This document shows, one piece after another, positions 1-12,544 of a stretch of DNA of 41,093 nt. The notes beneath the pieces are model-generated. The model made no database searches and was not told the origin of the DNA. It was given only the letters and a program-made list of their open reading frames with translations. This DNA is from an uncultured Bacteroidia bacterium (GTDB lineage Bacteria > Bacteroidota > Bacteroidia > Bacteroidales > UBA932). The stretch spans positions 1 to 41,093 of the forward strand of contig CACYCP010000042.1 in the NCBI GenBank assembly GCA_902772985.1, in the 5' to 3' direction. Made by a program: the position numbers and the translations under genes. Each line of letters opens with the position of its first letter. The first letter of the stretch is position 1.

Positions 1-2
1 GG

Positions 3-506
3 AGCGCCGTGATGTTCCGTAACGGCGGTACCCACATCGAGTTCGTGAACAACATCGTGGCCGGCAACTGGTACTTCAAGCCGGGCGTAGCCGACAATCC
101 CACAGAGCATCCTGACCGTTACGACATGCCCATCAAGCCGCAGTATCTCCTTGAGATGCAGGTCCGCGTGGCCGACTTCAATGAAATCGGCGGTTCCGAT
201 GCCAACTACATTGTCCAGAGCAACATCCTCGGCGGTGTGGTTCAGGCCGAAGCTATCCACCGTGCAGGCAGTGACGCCGCCCGCGCCGCTGCGATTGCCG
301 CTTGTACCTTCGTTCCCAACAGCGACTACAACACCCTCTTCGTGGATGCCGCCGCCGGTGACTTCCATCCGGCTGGCGCCGCCCTCACTACCGGTGAGAA
401 CAGCGGTGTCGTGAGCGGTATCCTCGGTGCCTACACCAAGGATCTGGACGGTAATCCCCGTGTCACGGGCGGCAAGATCAACGCCGGTTGCTACCAGGCT
501 CAGTAA
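3..506 (+). CDS. C-terminal part of a secreted right-handed beta-helix (pectate-lyase-like) protein, 5' end outside window
   Basis: The reading frame is open from the left edge, so the true start lies outside the window; the GTG/ATG at 9-14 is internal. The visible 167 or so residues include short beta-strand repeats of the kind seen in parallel beta-helices (IEFVNNIVAGN, NYIVQSNILGG) and an ending, DLDGNPRVTGGKINAGCY, close to the one that closes many Bacteroidota polysaccharide-lyase-like or choice-of-anchor Q proteins (D.DGNPR..GG.ID.GAYE). No catalytic residues can be assigned from this fragment. It is followed by a strong terminator, so it probably ends an upstream transcription unit. 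Its beta-helix character would suit a pectin-directed neighbourhood, but a non-enzymatic surface protein is equally possible. Confidence 0.6.
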   Translation, partial: SAVMFRNGGTHIEFVNNIVAGNWYFKPGVADNPTEHPDRYDMPIKPQYLLEMQVRVADFNEIGGSDANYIVQSNILGGVVQAEAIHRAGSDAARAAAIAACTFVPNSDYNTLFVDAAAGDFHPAGAALTTGENSGVVSGILGAYTKDLDGNPRVTGGKINAGCYQAQ

Positions 507-527
507 GCTTTAATGACAAACTGAATT

Positions 528-561
528 GGAGCGGTTCTTCATAGGGGCCGCTCCTTTTTTT
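528..561 (+). terminator. Rho-independent terminator
   Basis: A perfect 7-bp inverted repeat, GGAGCGG (528-534) and CCGCTCC (548-554), encloses a 13-base loop and is followed at once by seven T residues (555-561). It lies 22 bases after the stop of the beta-helix fragment and before the -7 box of the next gene, so it separates two transcription units. Confidence 0.88.
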
Positions 562-588
562 GCTTTCTTTTTTTAAAAGAATTATTCG

Positions 589-596
589 TAAATTTG
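589..596 (+). promoter_or_regulatory. Bacteroidota-type -7 promoter box (TAAATTTG)
   Basis: TAAATTTG matches the TAnnTTTG -7 consensus of the Bacteroidota primary sigma factor. It sits just after the terminator and 23 bases before the ATG at 620. The context ATTCGTAAATTTG closely resembles the box before the GH106-CE15 gene (ATTCGTATATTTG). No convincing -33 TTTG at normal spacing is visible. Confidence 0.65.
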
Positions 597-619
597 TAAG
601 ACATAATAACGCTGAGTTT

Positions 620-5618
<4,999 letters not shown>

Positions 5619-5622
5619 AGCC

Positions 5623-8181
5623 ATGCGTCTCCTCTTGTGTTTGGCGCTTTGGGGCTTCATTGCGTCTGCATCAGCCCAGGAGCGTTTCCCGGATGGAAAG
5701 CCGGTCCCTGCTTGGTTCGGCCAGGCAGGGAAGGCCCCCCTGGAGAGCCTTGGGCGCCGTTATGTCCTTACCGATTACGCTGTAGAAGCGAATTCCCAAA
5801 AAGTACAGACAGAAGCCATACAGAAGGTTATTGACCTGGCTGCCCGAAAAGGCGGAGTGGTGGTAGTGCCAAAAGGCGTTTTCCACAGCGGCGCCTTGTA
5901 TTTTCGTCAGGGAACCCATCTTTGGGTGGAAGGCACTTTAGTGGGCTCGGACAGGGTGAAGGACTATCCGCTTACGACAACCCGCATCGAAGGGCAGACC
6001 TGCACCTATTTCCCGGCCCTCATAAACATAGACGGGGTAGATGGCTTCGTCCTGGGCGGCCCCGGACTCATAGACGGAAACGGAACCGAGTTCTGGCGGG
6101 AAATGAAGATTCGCTGGTCCTGGAAAAAGGAGGCCGAAAACAAGGACGGACAGCGCCCAAGGCTGCTTTACATATCCAACAGCTCAAACGTTACGCTGCA
6201 GGACGTAAGGATGAAGGACAGCCCATTCTGGACCAATCATGCCTATCGCAGCCATCATCTGCGTTTCCTGGACCTTCATATCACATCCCCTTCTTCAGGC
6301 GAGGTTGTTGGTTACAGCACCGACGCCATCGACCTTGACAATTGTCACGACGTGCTGGTAAAGGGCTGTTATATGGACGTTTGCGACGACGGCGTAGTGC
6401 TTAAAGGGGGCAAGGGCACCTGGGCCGATATCGCTCCGGAAAACGGTCCTAACAACGATATCATAATAGAGGACTGCATTTTCGGGCAGACCCATGCCTG
6501 CCTTACACTTGGAAGCGAATCCATTGAAGACAGGAACATAATTTTAAGGCGCTGCGTGTCTCTGGCCTCACATAATGTCTTGCACCTGAAACTTCGTCCG
6601 GATACTCCGCAGCACTATGAATACGTGAGGGTCGAGGATATCAGCGGCCGCTGCGGGTCCATCCTGCGCATACGCCCCTGGACACAGTACTACCGTATGG
6701 AGGAGAGGGACAATATGCCGGTATCGCTTTGCAACGACATTTCGCTGCAGCGTATAAGCACAGAATGCCGTCAGCAGTTGGATGCGCAGCTGTCGGACCA
6801 ATACCAGCTGGTGAATGTCACCCTGGAAGGAAGGGATGTGGCCGATATGCTCTCCGGCAGGGAAGAGGCAGGGGAAAGCAGCGTTCCGTCTTCGCGGGAG
6901 GGAATGTTGTCGGCCCAGGAGCAGCGACTGCTGCAAAATAAGGCCCATGCGCTGGTTAATTATGACCAGTCGGCCGTTACTCCATACACTCTGGAAGACC
7001 CCCTGCGTTTTGCCGATGGAGGGCGCCTGCGCTCGAAAAAGCAGTGGCCCGCAAGGCGGAAGGAGATACTTGACATCTTTCAGCGGGAGATGTACGGCCA
7101 GATGCCGCCCCCGAGTGACATTTATTGTGAAGTCCTGGAAGAAGGGATTACGCTGGCGGGTTTTGCCCGGCGCCGGCAACTGCGAATGTGGTTCAAACCA
7201 GATCACAGCGGCCCCCATATTGACTGGCTTGAGCTTATTCCCACCCAGGTTCAGGGGCCCTGTCCGGTAATCCTTTTGCTGAACTATACCGGAAATCACG
7301 AAATACTTGAGGACAAGGAGATTATCCTGACGGAATCCTGGCTGAGGCCGGCACCGCATAAAGCCTCCAGGCGGACTGCCGGAAAATTCAACAGGGACGG
7401 AAACAATAGCGTTTTCCCCGTGAGCAGCCTTCTGGCAAGAGGCTATGCCCTTGTCACGGCCTGTTATTCCGATATTTCCCCAGACCCGGACCCGCTTGTG
7501 GAAAAGGACGGCGTCATTCTCCAGGACAGTTTTGCCTATACCGGCGTTTTCGACCTCTGGGGTCCTCGGGACCCTTCAAGGGATGATAATACAGGTTCGC
7601 TGGCAGCTTGGGCCTGGGGCTTGATGAGGGGCATGGACATGTTGGAGCAGGATCCCGCACTGGACAGTAAGCGAGTTGTGCTCACCGGTTATTCCAGGCT
7701 TGGCAAGGCGGCCCTTATTGCAGGTGCTTTCGATGAGCGTTTCCCCCTTGTGGTACCGATTCAGACCGGCGGAGGAGGCGTTCCGCTGGCGAAGCGCAAT
7801 TTCGGGGAGACAATCGCCACGGAAGTATCCTCTTTCAGGCACTGGTATTGCCGGGCCTACGACAAATATGCCTACGATACGGCTTCGATGCCTTTCGATC
7901 AGCATCTTTTGCTTGCCTGCATAGCGCCACGCGGCCTGCTTGTAGAGGGCTTCGATGAAGACTGGTTCGATACGAAGGGGGAATTCCTTGCACTTCAGGC
8001 GGCTTCTCCCGTCTGGAGCTTCCTTGGAAAGGAGGCTTTGCCCCAGGTCCCCTGGCCGGCCGATTACGAGCGCTCTGCCATAGGCAGGGACATCGGCTAT
8101 GTAAGAAGAAACCAGGGACACGGTATATCGGCCCTGGATTGGATGTGGATGCTGGATTTTGCCGAGGGACTGTTCAATTAG
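5623..8181 (+). CDS. GH28 polygalacturonase-type glycosidase fused to CE15/CE19-like esterase
   Basis: An 852-residue secreted fusion; the Sec signal ends near ASAQ (about residue 19). Residues about 45-400 are a GH28 beta-helix. The aspartates are D234 (STDAID) and D255/D256 (CDDGV), followed by H291 and K323/R325, matching the NTD, DD, GHG and RIK motifs; the histidine motif reads THA rather than GHG. Residues about 453-852 are an alpha/beta hydrolase with nucleophile elbow GYSRLGK (S691) and catalytic H833 (NQGHG). This module is homologous to the end of the GH106 protein at 15403-18816 and to glucuronoyl esterases (CE15); the pectin methylesterase family CE19 is structurally related. Inference: one polypeptide removes an ester from galacturonan and cleaves the exposed chain. 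It is last in its operon and overlaps the convergent ROK gene by 4 bases. Confidence 0.85.
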   Translation: MRLLLCLALWGFIASASAQERFPDGKPVPAWFGQAGKAPLESLGRRYVLTDYAVEANSQKVQTEAIQKVIDLAARKGGVVVVPKGVFHSGALYFRQGTHLWVEGTLVGSDRVKDYPLTTTRIEGQTCTYFPALINIDGVDGFVLGGPGLIDGNGTEFWREMKIRWSWKKEAENKDGQRPRLLYISNSSNVTLQDVRMKDSPFWTNHAYRSHHLRFLDLHITSPSSGEVVGYSTDAIDLDNCHDVLVKGCYMDVCDDGVVLKGGKGTWADIAPENGPNNDIIIEDCIFGQTHACLTLGSESIEDRNIILRRCVSLASHNVLHLKLRPDTPQHYEYVRVEDISGRCGSILRIRPWTQYYRMEERDNMPVSLCNDISLQRISTECRQQLDAQLSDQYQLVNVTLEGRDVADMLSGREEAGESSVPSSREGMLSAQEQRLLQNKAHALVNYDQSAVTPYTLEDPLRFADGGRLRSKKQWPARRKEILDIFQREMYGQMPPPSDIYCEVLEEGITLAGFARRRQLRMWFKPDHSGPHIDWLELIPTQVQGPCPVILLLNYTGNHEILEDKEIILTESWLRPAPHKASRRTAGKFNRDGNNSVFPVSSLLARGYALVTACYSDISPDPDPLVEKDGVILQDSFAYTGVFDLWGPRDPSRDDNTGSLAAWAWGLMRGMDMLEQDPALDSKRVVLTGYSRLGKAALIAGAFDERFPLVVPIQTGGGGVPLAKRNFGETIATEVSSFRHWYCRAYDKYAYDTASMPFDQHLLLACIAPRGLLVEGFDEDWFDTKGEFLALQAASPVWSFLGKEALPQVPWPADYERSAIGRDIGYVRRNQGHGISALDWMWMLDFAEGLFN

Positions 8182-9008
8182 TCCTGCATGCAGAGCAGGG
8201 CTGCGCCCAGGATTCCGGCATTATCTACATCGGCTGTCTCTATTTTAAGGTTCTGAACACTTGCGGGGTAGGGGAATTCCCTTACCTGTTTCCACATGGC
8301 TTCCTTGTATAAGGGGAAGGCATTGGCTATGCTTCCGCCGAAGATGATGGCTCCCGGGTCAAAAGCGAACATTATCATCTGCACCAGTTTGCCAAGGTGG
8401 GTGCCAAACTCTTCCCATATTGCGAGGGCGGCCGCATCACCGGCCTTTGCGGCGATGGCTGCATCCTTTCCGCTGGTGCTTTTCCCAACGAAGAAGCGGC
8501 TGGAGCAATAATACTCATAGTCCTTGTCCAGATAAGGGATGCTGCCAATTTCGCCGGCGCCGGTGTTATGCCCGTTGAAAAGCTTTCCGTTGATGAGCAG
8601 GGAACTGCCAACACCCGTTCCAAGGGTTACGCACACCATTTCCTTGCTGCCGCGGAGCGAACCGTAATGGGCCACGCCAAGGGCGAAGCAGTTGCAGTCG
8701 TTATTAATGGCGACGGGAACGTTGAAGCGCTTTTTAAGCACATCGCAAAGATGGACTTCCTTCCAGGAGGGAATGCCCACGACATTATAGACTATTCCTT
8801 TTTCCCTGTCCACAACGGACGGCACACCAATGCCGATTCCTTCAACTTCCGGGGACATCAGCGGCTCGATGAGGCGGCAAATCTGGTCAAGTACTTCGCC
8901 CTCGCTGCCGCCCGACAGGGTGGGTTCGGTCAAAAGGCGGAGCAGAACGCCGTCCTGCACGCTTGCTACGCGAATGTTGGTTCCGCCAAGGTCTATTCCA
9001 AGGTACAT
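8178..9008 (-). CDS. ROK-family sugar kinase
   Basis: A 276-residue cytoplasmic protein with no signal. The ROK hallmarks are the phosphate loop LGIDLGGTNIRVA at the N-terminus, the catalytic aspartate D104 in INNDCNCFA, GTGVGSS (130-136) and GAGEIG (150-155). ROK enzymes of this size phosphorylate glucose, mannose, fructose, N-acetylhexosamines or allose. The usual zinc site (H, then CxCGxxGCxE) is absent: after GEIG the chain reads SIPYLDKDYEYYC. No DNA-binding helix-turn-helix precedes the kinase, so it is an enzyme rather than a ROK repressor. It is last in the minus-strand operon, 4 bases after the MGH1-like glycosidase, and would prime the released hexose, plausibly mannose given the GH92 at the operon head. 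Confidence 0.88.
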   Translation of the reverse strand: MYLGIDLGGTNIRVASVQDGVLLRLLTEPTLSGGSEGEVLDQICRLIEPLMSPEVEGIGIGVPSVVDREKGIVYNVVGIPSWKEVHLCDVLKKRFNVPVAINNDCNCFALGVAHYGSLRGSKEMVCVTLGTGVGSSLLINGKLFNGHNTGAGEIGSIPYLDKDYEYYCSSRFFVGKSTSGKDAAIAAKAGDAAALAIWEEFGTHLGKLVQMIMFAFDPGAIIFGGSIANAFPLYKEAMWKQVREFPYPASVQNLKIETADVDNAGILGAALLCMQD

Positions 9009-9012
9009 TTTG

Positions 9013-10617
9013 CTATAAATTTACTTTTCCACTTTTTTCTACTCGCACCGTAGCGCTCTGGCCTTCACCCCAGTAAACCGTAAGAGTGAAAGGAATGTTG
9101 GTATTGACTGTGATGGAGGGCTTATCCGTGGCGTTCTTGCGTCCGGCGGCCTTCAGTTCCACAACTCCTTCAGGGCCGAAGGGATAACGGCTGATGCCGT
9201 GGGCTTCCGTCTGCCGCAGATCCCATTCTATCTGGTCTTCGGCAAAATTGGAACGGATTCCCAGGATGCACTCGATGAACTCTGCGATGGGCGGCAGACC
9301 GGCCCAGCCAACGAAGTCCTTGCGGGCCATAAAACCAGGTTCAATGGATTCGGGCGCATAATATTCCCAGAAGGTGCCGGTGTCCTGCCAAACCTTGAAT
9401 ACGTTGTTGTAGTGGTTGTCGGCAATTTCGCGGCTCTGCTCCTTGTAGCCCTTCCTCCAAAGGCCGTCAATCACCATGTAATTGGTGCCGGGCCAGATGC
9501 CTCCCTGCCAGTATCGGCCAAGGGGATTGTATTTCTTGTGATCGGCACTCAGCGAAGGCACCCTGTGAGGGCGGTTGAACTCTTCCGGGCAGGCGAGGTG
9601 GGCTACCAGGCTGTCCAGCCTTTCCTTCGGCAGGATATCCGTCTGGAGGGCCCAGAAGGCCGATATTCCCTTGGTGTCGTTCCTTGAGCCATCGGCATAT
9701 ACATCGTAGAGGAAGCCGGTGCGGGGGTCCCACATATTTTCGTTTATCCAGCTTTTGAGGAACTTCATTTCGTCTTCCATTTCCTCTATTTCCTGCCAGC
9801 GTTCGGTATAGAAACCAATCTGCATAAGGCAGTTGTTCACCAGGTACTGCTGAAGGTTGGTGTCCAGCCAGCTCATGTGGCCGTTGGAGAAAATCTGGTT
9901 GTAACCTTCCGGAACGCGGGGCATATTGTCCATGCCGGTGCCCCAGCCGCTGCTCCAGTAAGTGCCGTCCGGCCAGGTGCGGTTCAGTTTCCACCACTGT
10001 GCATATGCCACCAGGGCCGGGAAAACGCGGTGCAGGCGGTCTATGTCGCCGAACTGCTCGTAGTAGAGGAGCTCGGCCCAGGGAAGGAGGTTCGGGCCTG
10101 TGCTCACCGGGTCGTAACGCTCGAAGCAGTCGGAGCCGTCGGCGCGAATCTCACGGCAGATGAAGCCGTCCTGGTGCTGTTTCGCATAGAAATTGTCCAA
10201 AGTTCTCTGGAAAGGGAAGAACCGGTAGCCGTAGCGGGCGAAGAGCATCATGAAGGAGTCGTCCCACATGAAGATATTGCCGTTGTAGGCCACGTCAAGA
10301 TAGGGCGAAACGAAACCGGAACCTTCCTGCGGCTGGCGGATGTTGCCAACGGCAATTTTCCAGGCATGCCAGTACATGTCAATCTGGGCCTGGTGCCCCT
10401 CCCAGAAGGGGGCGGGGAGCACTTTCTGCGCCTTGTCGAAATCGCCGGGCTTGATGGTCTCCCGCTTCATGCTGCGGTAAGGATTCTCGGCCACGAATAT
10501 ATTCTTCACATAGGTATTCTTGTACGGGAGCTCATAGGGGCCGCTCCTGAGGTCCTGGGCGTTGAGGCAAAGGCTCACAAAAAGCAGTGCCCAGGCAGCT
10601 GATATCCACTTTTTCAT
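9013..10617 (-). CDS. MGH1/GH63-like (alpha/alpha)6-barrel glycosidase, secreted
   Basis: A 534-residue protein with a Sec signal (about 1-20, ending LNAQ). The body resembles the mannosylglycerate-hydrolase-like/GH63/trehalase-type (alpha/alpha)6 barrels: FMWDDSFMMLFARYG with the candidate catalytic aspartate, QHQDGFICRE, RYWQGGIWPGTN and a late WEYYAPE that could carry the second catalytic acid. The substrate is probably a terminal alpha-linked glucose or mannose; the exact family and linkage are uncertain. The start codon overlaps the upstream stop as ATGA (10614-10617), a translational-coupling junction. Its place between a phosphatase and a hexose kinase in a GH92-led operon suggests it trims an alpha-linked hexose exposed by those enzymes. 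Confidence 0.72.
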   Translation of the reverse strand: MKKWISAAWALLFVSLCLNAQDLRSGPYELPYKNTYVKNIFVAENPYRSMKRETIKPGDFDKAQKVLPAPFWEGHQAQIDMYWHAWKIAVGNIRQPQEGSGFVSPYLDVAYNGNIFMWDDSFMMLFARYGYRFFPFQRTLDNFYAKQHQDGFICREIRADGSDCFERYDPVSTGPNLLPWAELLYYEQFGDIDRLHRVFPALVAYAQWWKLNRTWPDGTYWSSGWGTGMDNMPRVPEGYNQIFSNGHMSWLDTNLQQYLVNNCLMQIGFYTERWQEIEEMEDEMKFLKSWINENMWDPRTGFLYDVYADGSRNDTKGISAFWALQTDILPKERLDSLVAHLACPEEFNRPHRVPSLSADHKKYNPLGRYWQGGIWPGTNYMVIDGLWRKGYKEQSREIADNHYNNVFKVWQDTGTFWEYYAPESIEPGFMARKDFVGWAGLPPIAEFIECILGIRSNFAEDQIEWDLRQTEAHGISRYPFGPEGVVELKAAGRKNATDKPSITVNTNIPFTLTVYWGEGQSATVRVEKSGKVNL

Positions 10618-12542
10618 TTGCTTACCAGTTTCTTGATGGTTTGGGCGATGTATGTATTATTATAGGTGCCGATGAACTCGCGGGAACCGGGGCCGTAGGC
10701 GAATACGGGCACCACGGTGGGGGTATGGTCGTCACTGTTGTAGATGCCCAGCACGTGGCCGGTTTCGAGGTTCCCGTCCAGGAGGGTGAGGCCGCCGGTT
10801 TCGTGGTCGGCGGTAATGACAACCAGGGTTTCTCCGTTGGAGTCGGCGAAACGCAGGGCCTGGGCAATCGCACGGTCAAAGCCAAGCTGTTCCACTACCG
10901 AGGCGGGGAAGCATTCGGAATGTCCGGCATAGTCAATCTTTGCGCCCTCCACCATAAGGAAGAAGCCGTCAGGGGATTCCTTGGAAAGCTTATCGATGGA
11001 AGCACGGGTAATATCAGCCAGGAAATCAAGCGTTTCCTCGGTAGCATAGGCTCCCATCCGGTTGTCAAGGCACACCACCTTGCCGGGGGTCTTGTCAATG
11101 GCAAGTGCGTCGGTTATGTAGCTGTAGCCGTTCTCTTTCAGGCCTTTGCGCATATCCAGTCCGTCGGCGCGGCGGCCTTCCACATTGTCGCGTCCGCTGC
11201 CGCAGATAAGGTCCACGTCCGAAGTGAGCATGTAACTGGTGATGAGTTCCGTGCTGTCACGCTCGGAAGTGTGGCCGTAGAAGACGGCGGGGGTGGCATC
11301 GGCAATGTCCCCAAGGGAAACTACGCCGGTGGCTTTGCCCAGGGCCTTGAAATAGTCGGTCATGGGGGAGATTTCCTCCGAGCCGTCGAAATTGGCCGAT
11401 ATGTGGCGCGTCCAGGAGGGCTCACCGGTTGCAAGCGTGCTGCCTCCCGAGGCCGAATCCCCGATGAAATCGTCCTGGGGATTGTAGAACTGGATGCCTG
11501 TGCTCTTGACCTTCAAAAGCGTGAGATCCAGATTGTTGGCGTAGGCGCCGGCCACAATCTGGTTCACTCCCATTCCGTCGCCGATCATAAGTATCACGTT
11601 CTTGATCTTCTCGGGGCAGGCACCGTCGCTTTCATAGCTGGGGGTATAGGTCTCGATTGGCTTGGAAAGCTGAAGCTTCTCGTTCTGGAAGCCGGAGAAA
11701 TTACGCGTGGCCTTGTCCAGTTTGCGGGTGCCGGTAACCCCGGCTTCCACTTCGTGGCGGCCCATCGTGAAATTCTTGTTCTGCCAGTCGCTGAAGAAGA
11801 GGTTGGCGGTGGCAGGTTTGTCGGTGTTGATATAGTCGATTCCCAGTTTCCAGAAGGTGAAATAGACCGTAGTTCCTTCGGGAGCGTTCCAGAAGCGGAC
11901 CGGCTTTCCAAGGGAATGTGCTTTCTCAATGGCCTCCAGAAGGGGTTTCTTATCGTCCGGAATGAAATTGCCCTTGCCGTTCCACTTCTTGGCATAGCGG
12001 CGGAAGTTGTCGCTTAGGAGGGCCACCCTTTCCAGTTGCCCCTGGGTATAGACCTCTTCCAAATCCCCGTCGAACCATATCCATTTGGGATACTTGGCGA
12101 AATCCTTTGATGCGGGAGTCTTTCCGGTAATGGTTACGCGAACCCCGTCCGGGGTGCAGAAAACGTCGGGATATTGCTCCAGGAGGGCTATCACCGTGCT
12201 AAGCTGGGGTTCGGTATTGCTCTTGAGCTCTACCATTAGCTGCAGTTGCTGGTCGCTTCCTTTCCACATCCGTCCGCCATTCTCGCGGAAGGTCTTGACT
12301 ATGGGAAGTACATACATCGACAGGAAGTCCCGTTCGGGCTTCAGGTCTTTGAGATCGTGCCCCACAAGCAGTATTCCGTCCTTGAGGTGAAGATCGGCCT
12401 CTATGGACACGCAGTGCTGGGAATAAGCCTCCCAGAAAGGCGCAGTACGTTCATAATCGTTGTGCGAATGAAGCAGCACCGGATGCTGGGCTGCCGCTCC
12501 AAGGGGAAGCAAAAGAGCCAGAAAAAGGGAAAATCGTTTCAT
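10614..12542 (-). CDS. Secreted fusion of a PLC/GDPD-like phosphodiesterase domain and alkaline phosphatase
   Basis: A 642-residue protein with a Sec signal ending AAAQ (about 19). Residues about 20-250 resemble the PI-PLC/glycerophosphodiester phosphodiesterase TIM barrel: H27 in HSHNDY, E48 and D50 in SIEAD, H62 in VGHD. Residues about 312-642 are a PhoA-type alkaline phosphatase: D322 (IGDGMG), nucleophile S363 in GDSASGG, E532/D537/H541 (VEGAKIDYAGH), D579/H580 (TADHE) and H606. All metal ligands expected for the family can be seen. The pairing suggests a phosphodiester is first opened and the resulting monoester then removed, outside the cytoplasm. It is second in the operon, 2 bases after the GH92. 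Similar fusions are, as I recall, annotated simply as alkaline phosphatase in Bacteroides. Confidence 0.85.
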   Translation of the reverse strand: MKRFSLFLALLLPLGAAAQHPVLLHSHNDYERTAPFWEAYSQHCVSIEADLHLKDGILLVGHDLKDLKPERDFLSMYVLPIVKTFRENGGRMWKGSDQQLQLMVELKSNTEPQLSTVIALLEQYPDVFCTPDGVRVTITGKTPASKDFAKYPKWIWFDGDLEEVYTQGQLERVALLSDNFRRYAKKWNGKGNFIPDDKKPLLEAIEKAHSLGKPVRFWNAPEGTTVYFTFWKLGIDYINTDKPATANLFFSDWQNKNFTMGRHEVEAGVTGTRKLDKATRNFSGFQNEKLQLSKPIETYTPSYESDGACPEKIKNVILMIGDGMGVNQIVAGAYANNLDLTLLKVKSTGIQFYNPQDDFIGDSASGGSTLATGEPSWTRHISANFDGSEEISPMTDYFKALGKATGVVSLGDIADATPAVFYGHTSERDSTELITSYMLTSDVDLICGSGRDNVEGRRADGLDMRKGLKENGYSYITDALAIDKTPGKVVCLDNRMGAYATEETLDFLADITRASIDKLSKESPDGFFLMVEGAKIDYAGHSECFPASVVEQLGFDRAIAQALRFADSNGETLVVITADHETGGLTLLDGNLETGHVLGIYNSDDHTPTVVPVFAYGPGSREFIGTYNNTYIAQTIKKLVSK

Positions 12543-12544
12543 GC

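Noticed and set aside
560-619. TTG-initiated extension of the phosphohydrolase
   Set aside because: It would start inside the terminator's T-tract, upstream of the -7 box, and would bury the lipoprotein signal.
10587-12017. A 476-codon open frame on the plus strand
   Set aside because: It lies wholly antisense to the PLC-like/alkaline phosphatase gene, encodes a repetitive Gly/Val/Ala-rich product with no recognizable domain, and arises from the codon bias of the real gene.
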